Shown: piece after piece, positions 1 to 6,727 of the stretch
How positions within the stretch are numbered: the stretch's first letter is position 1
Layout: each line of letters starts with the position of its first letter
NCBI GenBank assembly: GCA_022709385.1
Contig: JAKLIX010000022.1
Coordinates: 1-64,000 of the forward strand
Direction of reading: 5' to 3'
DNA length: 64,000 bases
Origin: Bacteroidota bacterium
Lineage (GTDB): Bacteria; Bacteroidota; Bacteroidia; Bacteroidales; CAIXZF01
Position numbers and translations under genes: made by a program
Notes under the pieces: model-generated
The model's database searches: none
What the model was told of the DNA's origin: nothing
The model's input: only the letters and a program-made list of their open reading frames with translations

Positions 1-131
1 ATATTCCCAATACTGCGCACTGTAGGTATTTCCAACCCCCGCAATTTTCCATCTTTTCCTGTCCATTCATTCCGAACCCGTACTTATCCGAAGAATAGGA
101 ACGTCCAGGCATGAGCATCCCGCCAACTGAC
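1..131 (-). pseudogene. Rhs repeat-associated core remnant, cut by window edge
   Basis: Read on the minus strand, this stretch translates to pieces typical of Bacteroidetes Rhs core domains. They are GMLMPGRSYSSDKY, then GFGMNGQE, then (one base out of frame) a GNTYSAQYWEY-like segment. The frame change lies around the AAAAGATGG run near 85-95, so the copy is frameshifted. It stops where the IS21 element begins and runs off the left edge. Rhs cores sit just before the variable toxin tip of polymorphic toxins. Another Rhs tail at 3584-4747 suggests the whole left end is the remains of one or more Rhs loci. Identification rests on motif recognition only. Confidence 0.6.
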
Positions 132-205
132 TATTCCGATGAATCAGCGCCACCATTCCGGCGCAATCAGCGCCACCTGAACCTGGGCGGATTTGTATGG
201 CAATA

Positions 206-946
206 TTAGGCAAATTTTTCTTGTTTTTTCTTTCTTAAAGAGTCTCCTTTTAAATCAAATCGATGAGCATTTCCTGCCAATCTGTCCATTATTGCATCAG
301 CAATTGTATTTTCACCGATATACTCATGCCATCTGTTAACGGGTAACTGGGAGGAGATGAGTGTAGACCGCTTCCCGTAGCGATCCTCAAGGATTTGCAA
401 GAGAGTCAGCCGGGTAATTTTATCCAGGGGATGCAAGCCAAAGTCGTCAAAGATCAGTAACTGAGTTTTTTCAATCTGGTTTAGCAACTTCAGATAAGTT
501 CCGTCTAGTTTTGTCTGGGTAACTTTCTCGAGGAATCTGCTCATCCCGAGATAGAGTGTCTTATATCCGAAAGAGCAGGCCTGGCGGCCAATAGCGCAAG
601 CCAGGTAACTTTTCCCGCAGCCAGTGGCACCAGTGATTAAAACGTTTTCAGAACGTTCAATGAATCCGCAGTCGGCGATCTTGATTAACTGATCCTGAGT
701 AAGATTGCGGGTTGCATTACAGTACACCTGTTCAAAAACGGCGTTGTAACGCAGTTTACTGAGTTTAAGGTACGCCTGGGTTTTTAGGTGTGCCCGGTGC
801 TGAAGTTCTGCTTCAGATAATCTGGCCAGGAACTGGTGGATCGATGGTTGATCCTGGACTGGCAGGGATAAGACTGCCTGGTAGGCATCAGCCATACCGA
901 TAAGTTTTAACTGTTTTAACTGTTCTAAGGTGGTTTGTGTGTTCAT
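206..946 (-). CDS. istB: IS21 family helper ATPase IstB
   Basis: This is the AAA+ ATPase helper of IS21 transposition, related to DnaC and DnaA. It works with IstA to select and deliver target DNA. At 246 aa it has normal IstB length. Walker A (GATGCGKS) is at residues 106-113 and a Walker B-type LLIFDDFG lies near residue 164. The gene starts 15 bp after the istA stop, so the two are co-transcribed. No disruption is visible. Confidence 0.95.
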   Translation of the reverse strand: MNTQTTLEQLKQLKLIGMADAYQAVLSLPVQDQPSIHQFLARLSEAELQHRAHLKTQAYLKLSKLRYNAVFEQVYCNATRNLTQDQLIKIADCGFIERSENVLITGATGCGKSYLACAIGRQACSFGYKTLYLGMSRFLEKVTQTKLDGTYLKLLNQIEKTQLLIFDDFGLHPLDKITRLTLLQILEDRYGKRSTLISSQLPVNRWHEYIGENTIADAIMDRLAGNAHRFDLKGDSLRKKKQEKFA

Positions 947-961
947 AATTGCTTTATTTGG

Positions 962-2524
962 TTAATTGTATGCTTGTGGTCCTCTGAGGTTTTCATGATC
1001 ATCGGGTATGGAAGAAAACAGGTTCTGATCCGGGTCAACGGTATCCAGGTTGTTTGTGAGGATGTTATCAATCAGACGGTAGTTTACTCTCGAAGCTTGC
1101 AAGGCACGACGGCACGCATTTTCAAAACGATCCTTCCCGTAATGCTTTGACAGTCTTATCAAGCCAAGACAGGCATTAAAGGTTTGTTCGGTAAAGGTTC
1201 TGGATTCAAGTATTCTATTAAAGATCTGACGGGAGCACTCCCCAAGTTCTGTGGCTTGTTTTATAAAGTAATCCGCATCCCAGCCCTTGACCTCCCCATA
1301 CTTTCGGTGTTTCACCGGCATATGCTCCTGCAGGGTTGTGTATCCGTGTTTGCGGTAATTGCGTTTGTGGACAGCTATCCTCTGTAAACCAAGATAAACC
1401 TCTACCTCGTCCGTATCGTAAATGAGTTTTACCTGTTTGCCAATGTATTGATAAGGAACACTATAGTGATGCCAGTCTTCACCCAGGGTAACATGATAGT
1501 TCCTCTGCACTTTGGCCGAGGCTGTGTGTTTAATTACGAACGGTTCTTGCGGTAATCGATTGAGAAGTGGCTGCTCCTCGGTTTTGAAGAGGTCGTATCT
1601 ACTGAAGGTGCGCTTCTGTAAAGGGCTTCGTACATGAATGTCAAGTTGTATCAGGATGTTGTCATTCAACTCAGCCAAACTGTAAAACAGCTTGTCCCTC
1701 AATGGGGCGTATATGCGCATATAAGCCAGGTGTACCGTATTCTCAACCGTTGGCTTATCCTTTGGTTTACCAACCCGGGTTGCTATCAGGGTAGTTCCAT
1801 TGTGTAGAGCCCACTGCTCACAGAGTTCTGTAAAAACAGGCTCATAGCGATTACTCTTCTTAACAACCTGTTTCATGTTATCGCTCAGAACCATCCGGGG
1901 TACACCCCCCAGGTAGGCCAAACAACGGCCCAATGCAAGAAAAAGGTGTTCCTGTCTGGCTGAAGCCAGGGCCTCAACGTATGCGAAGCCGCTGAACGGA
2001 AGTACGCACACCAAAACCGGGCATGTAATCACCTCTCCTGTTGAAGGGTCAAGGTAAGTCAACGACTTACCTGCAAAATCAATCTGCAGCACCTCACCGG
2101 GTTGATGGGTAAAGTGCATTGTTGCTGAAGATTTTATTTTGTGATCAGCCAGATGTTCACAGAACTGTGAATAACTGTAAGCCCCTGGTATTTCCTTTCT
2201 GTACTCCTCCCATAACAAAAGCTTGGTAACGCCTGTTTTAGTGAGCTCAGATGAAAAATAATCCATCCGGCTTTGCAGATACTGATATCGCCCGTCAGGT
2301 GCCGGATCGCGGTTTTTCGAATATAGCAATGAGCCAAGTTCTGCGTCCCCAAGCTTTGCAAGCCTGGAAAGATCCATCCCTGTTTGCATAATTTTCAAGG
2401 TGTAATCATCAATAGTATGACGGCTTGAATGCAATAGGCTGGCGATAGCACGCTTCGAGTAGCCTTGCGAAAGAAGTTGTAAAATGCGTCGAATCTGTAA
2501 CATTGTAATGGGTTGTTTTGCCAT
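962..2524 (-). CDS. istA: IS21 family transposase IstA
   Basis: This is a 520-aa DDE transposase of the IS21 family. The N-terminus carries a helix-turn-helix that binds the terminal repeats (about residues 8-45, with SQGYSKRAIASLL). The catalytic core shows Asp149 (LQIDFAG), Asp215 (VLSDNMK) and Glu261 (KPTVENT) with rve-type spacing. A Mu-transposase-like C-terminal domain follows. The frame is full length and upstream of istB, as in other members. It starts about 50 bp inside the innermost right-end repeat at 2575-2597. Confidence 0.95.
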   Translation of the reverse strand: MAKQPITMLQIRRILQLLSQGYSKRAIASLLHSSRHTIDDYTLKIMQTGMDLSRLAKLGDAELGSLLYSKNRDPAPDGRYQYLQSRMDYFSSELTKTGVTKLLLWEEYRKEIPGAYSYSQFCEHLADHKIKSSATMHFTHQPGEVLQIDFAGKSLTYLDPSTGEVITCPVLVCVLPFSGFAYVEALASARQEHLFLALGRCLAYLGGVPRMVLSDNMKQVVKKSNRYEPVFTELCEQWALHNGTTLIATRVGKPKDKPTVENTVHLAYMRIYAPLRDKLFYSLAELNDNILIQLDIHVRSPLQKRTFSRYDLFKTEEQPLLNRLPQEPFVIKHTASAKVQRNYHVTLGEDWHHYSVPYQYIGKQVKLIYDTDEVEVYLGLQRIAVHKRNYRKHGYTTLQEHMPVKHRKYGEVKGWDADYFIKQATELGECSRQIFNRILESRTFTEQTFNACLGLIRLSKHYGKDRFENACRRALQASRVNYRLIDNILTNNLDTVDPDQNLFSSIPDDHENLRGPQAYN

Positions 2525-2574
2525 AGTACCTCGTTTTGGGCAAGGTACTTTATGTTACAAATCCGCTTTGTTCA

Positions 2575-2726
2575 AGTGGCGCTGATTCTGCCGGAATGTC
2601 AGGTCAAAATCAGGTACTCCTTGCTCCAAAATCAAGCACCAACCCCCCATGTTTGGGGTGGCGCTGATTCGACCGGAATGGTGGCGCTGATTTGACCGGA
2701 ATGGGTGGCGCTGATTGGGCCGGAAT
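2575..2726. repeat. IS21 right-end repeats (four copies)
   Basis: Four copies of a GGTGGCGCTGATT...CCGGAAT motif lie at 2575-2597, 2657-2679, 2680-2702 and 2704-2726. The middle pair abut directly. Copies differ mainly in the three or four bases between GATT and CCGGAAT (CTG, CGA, TGA, GGG). The same motif occurs inverted at 133-177. These are probable IstA binding sites. Confidence 0.8.
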
Positions 2727-2748
2727 ATTCACCAACAGCCCCCTCCCG

Positions 2749-2770
2749 ACCTCCCCCACCCGGGGGAGGT
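2749..2770. repeat. GC-rich palindrome next to IS21 end
   Basis: ACCTCCCC and GGGGAGGT form an 8-bp inverted repeat around a short C/G loop, followed by GTTTCTGTT. It could act as a weak terminator between the orphan Rhs fragment and the IS, but the T tract is poor. The function is not established. Confidence 0.35.
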
Positions 2771-2936
2771 GTTTCTGTTCCCTTTTGAGTTCGCCTTGTT
2801 ACTTTGTAAAAGCAACTCAAGTCTATCCCTGCTGTGAGTGAAAGCGTAGTCAAAAAGTATTTATTTATTTCTTGTTCTGTTCTCATTGAAACATATGGGT
2901 AAGCCTCCCCTGGGTTGGGAGCCTGTCCCGATGAAC

Positions 2937-3063
2937 AAAGTGAACCGAGAAGGTTTGGAGCGGCCAGTGATGGATCAACTCCTCGGAAAACAGCAGATTT
3001 CAGGTCATAGTACCGTGCCCCGTAATAGTACAAGCTACTTTGACTTTGGTTCTGATTCACCAT
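2937..3063 (-). pseudogene. Orphan Rhs core fragment (YYYGARYYD...GVDP)
   Basis: A short open frame carries the hallmark SLYYYGARYYDLKSAVFRGVDP-like end of an Rhs core but has no upstream YD repeats. After GVDPS it loses similarity and runs through unrelated sequence to 2632, inside the IS21 end. About 30 bases around the YYYGARYYD codons are nearly identical to the homologous stretch of the Rhs gene at about 4308-4338. That fits a displaced core/tip module, the orphan type seen downstream of Rhs loci. Its 5' end overlaps the stop region of the candidate immunity gene in another frame. Confidence 0.6.
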
Positions 3064-3550
3064 TCATTATTTCATTTTTTAACGACTCATTAGATAGTTT
3101 TAAGTCAATATTCAGTCCTTCTTTGGCTAAAAATAAAATGAATTCTCTTTCTTTTTTTGATCTGATATCTTCAGAAATGAAAACATATTTTTTGAAACCG
3201 GAACAAAATAAAAATCTCTTCTTCTCATTACTTATTATTGTAATTTGAGGAATAGAGCCAGATCCAGTGTAAGAATAAAATACTATTTTTTGTATGTTGA
3301 TATACGGGATAACTATTTTATTCTTTCCGGTAACCCAATGTATTTTAATTGGATAAGTAATAAATAATTTCCTTTCCTTAAACTCTAGAATACAATAGAA
3401 ATATGACAAGAAAATATATGAAATTATTGCTCCAATAATTATTTGCCAATAAATATTGTGAAGTGTTAATTTAATTAAGAAGAAAATCAATGCAAAAATA
3501 AAAGGAACTGTCCTTAATGGGAATACAATACTTTTGACAATGTAGTTCAT
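3035..3550 (-). CDS. Small membrane protein, candidate immunity to the Rhs toxin tail
   Basis: This is a 171-aa protein with two hydrophobic segments near the N-terminus (about residues 10-30 and 35-56). A cytosolic part with alternating beta-rich sequence follows (ITYPIKIHWVTGKNKIVIPY, then FLFCSGFKKYVFISED), resembling PH-like domains fused to two TM helices. It is AT-rich compared with the flanking genome and begins 33 bp after the stop of the Rhs gene at 3584-4747. In polymorphic toxin loci the gene directly downstream of the toxin usually encodes immunity, so that role is inferred from position. No family was firmly recognised. Confidence 0.5.
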   Translation of the reverse strand: MNYIVKSIVFPLRTVPFIFALIFFLIKLTLHNIYWQIIIGAIISYIFLSYFYCILEFKERKLFITYPIKIHWVTGKNKIVIPYINIQKIVFYSYTGSGSIPQITIISNEKKRFLFCSGFKKYVFISEDIRSKKEREFILFLAKEGLNIDLKLSNESLKNEIMNGESEPKSK

Positions 3551-3583
3551 GGCCTTCTTGGTTAATTCAGCATTAAAACATAT

Positions 3584-4747
3584 TTACTTCTCTGTTGCAA
3601 TTTGCTTAATAACTTCTGTGCCAATATCTAATGCTTTTTCGGCTTTACTTGGATCCTTCACTAATCCAGATACATTTGAGCCAAAGTTGAAAAACGAAAA
3701 TCCTGTTTTAAGATCACCAATTGTTTTCTTTGCAGCTGGGGAATTGCAAACTTGTTGTAAGGAACTTTCTCCATTTGAATTAGTCCCAATATCATCAATA
3801 CTATTAACTAATTGCAAGCCTAACCCAACAGTAGCGACTACTCCAGTTTCAGCCATTAATCCAACTCCTGCAGTCATTACACCTATAACACCGCTTGCAA
3901 CTGCCGCATCTTGCCTATCAACCCTGCCCATATTGGCTCCATCATGCCCGCCTTCTAGCTTATTATCAAACTGAGCAAATGAATGACAAAGGTTTCCCAA
4001 AACACTTCTTTGATCCTCTTTGGTTGGTAAAAAAACTTTTGATTCGCTTACACTTACACCATTAGTCGAATAATTCCTATCCACAGATGCGTATTTCATA
4101 CCATTAGTACCTTTCCACTTATGAAATTCACCTCCATTTTTTCGCTTGAAAGCTCTTGCTTCCCGAACATTTGCATTTTCCCAAGGCCATTTTCCGTCAG
4201 GGTCTTGAAGCCTTACAGGATTATTCAGACAATAAGTGAAAGGAGAAATCGAAGGAGTCCTATCACTTAACGGGTCAACCCCCAGAAACACAGACGTTTT
4301 CGGATCATAGTACCGTGCCCCGTAATAGTACAACCCGCTCTCCTCATCAAGCTCTTTGCAGTTAAATTTATAGGGACTGATCCAAGTCTGGGCTTTTTCA
4401 TCGATCAGGACTTCTCCGAAGGGCAGGTAATCGACATGCTGATATGGTGTTCCATCAAATGCGGTAATGAAGGAAGTGCTTCCCAGGTGATCAGGGTGGA
4501 AGAAATACATACCGGTTTCAGGATCATCCCGGTGATTCTGTAGTGAGAGGAAGCTATACAGGCCCGACGACATCACAAAGGTACCGGGCTGCCCGCAACT
4601 GTCAAGGTCGTCCAGTACCATCTGCTCATTCATGGTCATTTTACTGTCATTGTCCTGTTGCGAATTTACATCAAATCCGCAGACCCAGTCGAAAAAATCT
4701 GTTTCATTCACCATGTGACACATGGAGCCCAGGTCGGGTTTTATCAT
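3584..4747 (-). CDS. Rhs repeat-associated core protein with variable C-terminal tip, 5'-truncated
   Basis: The 387-aa product has the Rhs/YD core at about residues 75-185, with FHPDHLGSTSF, YLPFGEVLID, GLYYYGARYYDP, FLGVDPLSD and an NPVRLQDPDGKWPW end. About 200 residues after DPDGK form the variable tip. The tip is AT-rich, with a long Ala/Gly/Val hydrophobic stretch (about residues 280-310) that could enter membranes. Full Rhs proteins are usually well over 1000 aa with many upstream YD repeats. Here the repeats and the secretion part are missing, so this is a truncated gene or a silent tip cassette. The downstream gene at 3035-3550 is its likely immunity partner. No known toxin motif was recognised in the tip. 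Confidence 0.7.
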   Translation of the reverse strand: MIKPDLGSMCHMVNETDFFDWVCGFDVNSQQDNDSKMTMNEQMVLDDLDSCGQPGTFVMSSGLYSFLSLQNHRDDPETGMYFFHPDHLGSTSFITAFDGTPYQHVDYLPFGEVLIDEKAQTWISPYKFNCKELDEESGLYYYGARYYDPKTSVFLGVDPLSDRTPSISPFTYCLNNPVRLQDPDGKWPWENANVREARAFKRKNGGEFHKWKGTNGMKYASVDRNYSTNGVSVSESKVFLPTKEDQRSVLGNLCHSFAQFDNKLEGGHDGANMGRVDRQDAAVASGVIGVMTAGVGLMAETGVVATVGLGLQLVNSIDDIGTNSNGESSLQQVCNSPAAKKTIGDLKTGFSFFNFGSNVSGLVKDPSKAEKALDIGTEVIKQIATEK

Positions 4748-4830
4748 ATTTTAATGAATAGCTTTTCTGGTTTTAAAAAATTCTTCAAGCTAACATACTG
4801 GTTATGTAGCTTTTGCAAGATCAATCCTGC

Positions 4831-4861
4831 ATGTGGCACATCAGGGGTTCATGTGCCACAT
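4831..4861. repeat. Perfect 11-bp inverted repeat
   Basis: ATGTGGCACAT (4831-4841) and ATGTGCCACAT (4851-4861) are exact reverse complements separated by 9 bases. There is no T tract on either side, so it is not a normal intrinsic terminator. It could be a protein-binding site or part of a mobile-element end. Confidence 0.6.
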
Positions 4862-4921
4862 GGCAACTTCTACTCCACCCCAGTACGCTCTTTTTACTTT
4901 TCGCTCAGGCCGCGGGGCCTC

Positions 4922-5004
4922 GGATTGGCGCCGAAACCGGGAAGCTCCCCCGGTTCCCGCAAGCGTGAACCTCAGTCCGCTCCCCCAGGTTTCTCTGCCA
5001 ATCC
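4922..5004. repeat. GC-rich interrupted inverted repeat
   Basis: GGATTGGC (4922-4929) followed by a GAAACC block is mirrored by GGTTTC and GCCAATCC (4997-5004), enclosing about 45 GC-rich bases. The whole could fold into one long stem-loop. Nature and origin are unknown. Confidence 0.45.
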
Positions 5005-5023
5005 TGGAATCGTTTTTTCTGCA

Positions 5024-5122
5024 ATACCTAATGAACACATAAATGCGATGTGTGTTCCCAGATTCATCGGTATAAAGAATCTAAGCGAAAATTACTTCGC
5101 ATTTTCACTAAGATTCTGTTTA
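5024..5122 (+). repeat. B-type MITE copy 1
   Basis: A ~99-bp repeat closely matches 6430-6527. The shared core runs from AATGCGATGTGTGTT through ATTCATCGGTATAAAGAATC to a terminal hairpin containing GCGAAAATTACTTCGC. Left end ATACC and the imperfect right end resemble those of the A-type repeats and of the IS630 end at 41302-41327. It overlaps the last 31 bases of the gene at 5092-5403 and supplies that gene's stop codon. Confidence 0.7.
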
Positions 5123-5403
5123 AACCATTTTTCTGCATTTGGTCTGCGGTGCGGGCAGCCAGGCCAGCAACAGGGTTGTCGTTTACCCTCGTTTAATTCT
5201 TCAAGCATACGGTCTATATGTTCCGCCCTTGTCACGGTTTTTTTGACTGTTGTAACCCAGCAAATCCATTCGTTACGCTGAATGGGTGTAAGTTGATTCC
5301 ATTTCATAAGAACGGCTGGATTGGAAGCCAATGCGCTTTTCATGTCCTCCGGCACTTCATGAAGTATTCCATTGGAAATTTCGCTGGTCTTATTTGGATC
5401 CAT
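5092..5403 (-). CDS. YdeI/OmpD-associated family protein
   Basis: This 103-aa protein matches the short C-terminal form of the YdeI/OmpD-associated (bacteriocin-protection) family. It has PEDMKSALASNP near residue 20, LTPIQRNEWICWV at about 38-50, a KKTVTRAEHIDRMLEEL helix, and a CCWPGCPHR end at about 78-86. Family members are small cytosolic proteins whose biochemistry is poorly known. After CCWPGCPHRR, where relatives usually stop, the frame continues about 17 residues. The last of these and the TAA come from the B-type MITE at 5024-5122, so the C-terminus appears modified by the insertion. Confidence 0.75.
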   Translation of the reverse strand: MDPNKTSEISNGILHEVPEDMKSALASNPAVLMKWNQLTPIQRNEWICWVTTVKKTVTRAEHIDRMLEELNEGKRQPCCWPGCPHRRPNAEKWFKQNLSENAK

Positions 5404-5433
5404 GTTGTTGCTTTTGCATATTTGTCATGTTAT

Positions 5434-5538
5434 TATACCGACACGGAATGAGTTTGCGAAAAAATTGCGATTCAAGGGTGTACGGCATTACTCATACTAA
5501 ACAGCTTTGCATTCGCAAACCTGTCAAGTATGAGTATA
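5434..5538 (+). repeat. A-type IS630-like MITE copy 1
   Basis: A 105-bp repeat starts TATACCGACACGG and ends GAGTATA. Each end shows a 26-bp imperfect terminal inverted repeat: left TATACCGA...GAGTTTGCGA and, reversed, right TATACTCA...ACAGGTTTGCGA. The right end folds into a hairpin (ACTCATACT ... AGTATGAGT, with TTTGC/GCAAA at the tip). Other copies are at 40905-41005, 46055-46158 and 63353-63458. It lies in the gap between 5403 and 5627. Confidence 0.8.
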
Positions 5539-5626
5539 TAATCCGAAAGCATACAATCGTGAGCATCTGGTTAAGCGGATGTGAAGGCCCGCAGGGTTTT
5601 TTGTACAAAATCGTCTGATGATATTT

Positions 5627-6409
5627 TCATCGATTTGTCAGGGAGTTCATGATGTTTTCAAATCGGGTGTTGCTGATGGGATGGTGACTGATGAGTTTTC
5701 CATTTAAAATCATCGCAAAGCTACCGAATGGACTGGGAGTATTTTGGGCCGCCTGGTGATTCTGTATCTCAATTAACTGAGTTTTAATCCTATATTTTTT
5801 TTGAGCCGTTTCCAGAATGGCTATCACATTCTTCTCCGTATACGGGCACTGGGGCGATCTGAATATCGTCAGACCCTTTTGATATTCAGTAAAGCCGGTT
5901 AAGATTTCCTGGTTGAAGGATGGATATTGATCGTTGTCCTTAAATTTTTTTACCATCAACTCGAAATCTGGTTTGGCTTTCTCGACGGGTACAAACCCAT
6001 TCTTTATAAATATTTCACTGCCCGCCATGAAAGAGCCTTTTCTCGTAACCACAGTAACCCCCTCCAATTTCAGGGCTTTCGCATCATCGATGCACTCCGA
6101 TATCAAGGATGAAGCCAAACCTTTCCCTTTGAAATCCTTTCTGAAACCCACAAAGATGCAGTGAATGAACATGAATCCCCTTGCGCTGACAGGTCTGTGC
6201 GCAAATTCACCCGGGATGTATTCTATCATTCCCTGATATCCTCCTGTGGGAGAAACTACTACCTTTATTCTTAAGCCTTTGGGATAATACCCTGTGAACC
6301 ATTCCAACTTTGCCCTCAGCTCCTTATGCTTAGCAATGTCCTTATACCCACAGACGCCAAATTCTGCAAAGTTCTCCGGAGTAAGGTCCACAATGTTGAA
6401 GTCGTTCAT
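5627..6409 (-). CDS. GNAT N-acetyltransferase with YoaP C-terminal domain
   Basis: This 260-aa protein has a GNAT fold in its first two-thirds. FRKDFKGKGLASSLISE (about residues 90-106) is the acetyl-CoA pyrophosphate-binding signature. A C-terminal YoaP-type thioredoxin-like segment follows, with a CPYT dipeptide context near residue 190 (FRSPQCPYTEKN) and PSPFGSFAMILNGKLISH. Such two-domain YoaP-like acetyltransferases occur in many bacteria; the natural acceptor is unknown. It stands alone between two MITE copies (5434-5538 and 6430-6527) and is probably monocistronic. Confidence 0.8.
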   Translation of the reverse strand: MNDFNIVDLTPENFAEFGVCGYKDIAKHKELRAKLEWFTGYYPKGLRIKVVVSPTGGYQGMIEYIPGEFAHRPVSARGFMFIHCIFVGFRKDFKGKGLASSLISECIDDAKALKLEGVTVVTRKGSFMAGSEIFIKNGFVPVEKAKPDFELMVKKFKDNDQYPSFNQEILTGFTEYQKGLTIFRSPQCPYTEKNVIAILETAQKKYRIKTQLIEIQNHQAAQNTPSPFGSFAMILNGKLISHHPISNTRFENIMNSLTNR

Positions 6410-6429
6410 CGGTTCATTTCATTTGGTTC

Positions 6430-6527
6430 ATACCGAGGAAAACAGGAATGCGATGTGTGTTTCCAGATTCATCGGTATAAAGAATCCTACCGAAAATTGC
6501 TTCGCATTTTCACGAAGATTCAGTATA
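6430..6527 (+). repeat. B-type MITE copy 2
   Basis: A ~98-bp repeat starts ATACCGAGGAAAACAGG and ends CAGTATA. The interior is nearly identical to 5024-5122. The left end is even closer to the IS630 remnant end at 41302-41327 (ATACCGAGG...AACAGG..TGCGA). The right-hand hairpin pairs GAATC...GATTC around GCGAAAATTGCTTCGC-like sequence. Confidence 0.7.
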
Positions 6528-6676
6528 TTAATGCATGGTAACCGGTCAGTAAAAACAAGATCACGCTTAGACTCCCCTTGGCATCAGTCCGGGAACAAAG
6601 ATATGCACAAACTCATTTCGATGGTGTCAGTGTATTCAATAAGCATCAGTCTATCCGGGCATATTGAAAATATGCT

Positions 6677-6684
6677 TACATTTG
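6677..6684 (+). promoter_or_regulatory. Candidate -7 box for wza/wzc operon
   Basis: TACATTTG fits the Bacteroidetes sigma-ABfr -7 consensus TAnnTTTG. No clear -33 TTTG lies at the expected spacing, so support is moderate. It is 44 bp before the TTG start of the export lipoprotein. Confidence 0.4.
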
Positions 6685-6727
6685 CAGCATCTTTCCTTAA
6701 AGAGTTAAATAATTTATTATCAGACAC

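Larger units (their letters stand above)
133..2726 (-). mobile_element. IS21-family insertion sequence (istA-istB)
   Basis: The element carries istA and istB in the usual order on the minus strand. Its ends hold several copies of a 22-23 bp motif of the form GGTGGCGCTGATTnnnCCGGAAT. On the right the copies are at 2657-2679, 2680-2702 and 2704-2726, with a more internal one at 2575-2597. On the left, in inverted orientation, they are at 133-154 and 155-177. Multiple direct repeats inside each end are a known feature of IS21-family elements. Both genes are intact, so the element may be functional. The exact outer boundaries and the target duplication could not be fixed by eye. Confidence 0.85.
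4748..5091. other. Gene-free stretch with two inverted repeats
   Basis: No convincing gene is seen in these 344 bases. The segment holds a perfect 11-bp hairpin (4831-4861) and a longer GC-rich inverted repeat (4922-5004), then a B-type MITE that starts at 5024. Base composition changes sharply from AT-rich (4748-4830) to GC-rich (4900-5005), suggesting a junction of unrelated DNA. Short ORFs here on both strands lack recognisable domains. Confidence 0.4.
6410..6727. other. Intergenic region upstream of the exopolysaccharide export operon
   Basis: These 318 bases separate the divergent acetyltransferase and wza-like genes. They contain a B-type MITE (6430-6527) and a candidate -7 box TACATTTG at 6677-6684, which would serve the rightward operon. 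No small gene is convincing. Confidence 0.5.

Noticed and set aside
133-2726. IS21 target-site duplication
   Set aside because: No convincing short direct repeat could be matched at the two outer ends by eye.
4833-5042. Small ORFs in the GC-rich stretch
   Set aside because: Frames on both strands have no domains and overlap inverted repeats.
5331-5618. Frame reading through the A-type repeat at 5434-5538
   Set aside because: A similar peptide (SKQLCIRKPVK-type) appears in the 40905 copy, but it is just the repeat read in one frame and it is not kept in copy 3.
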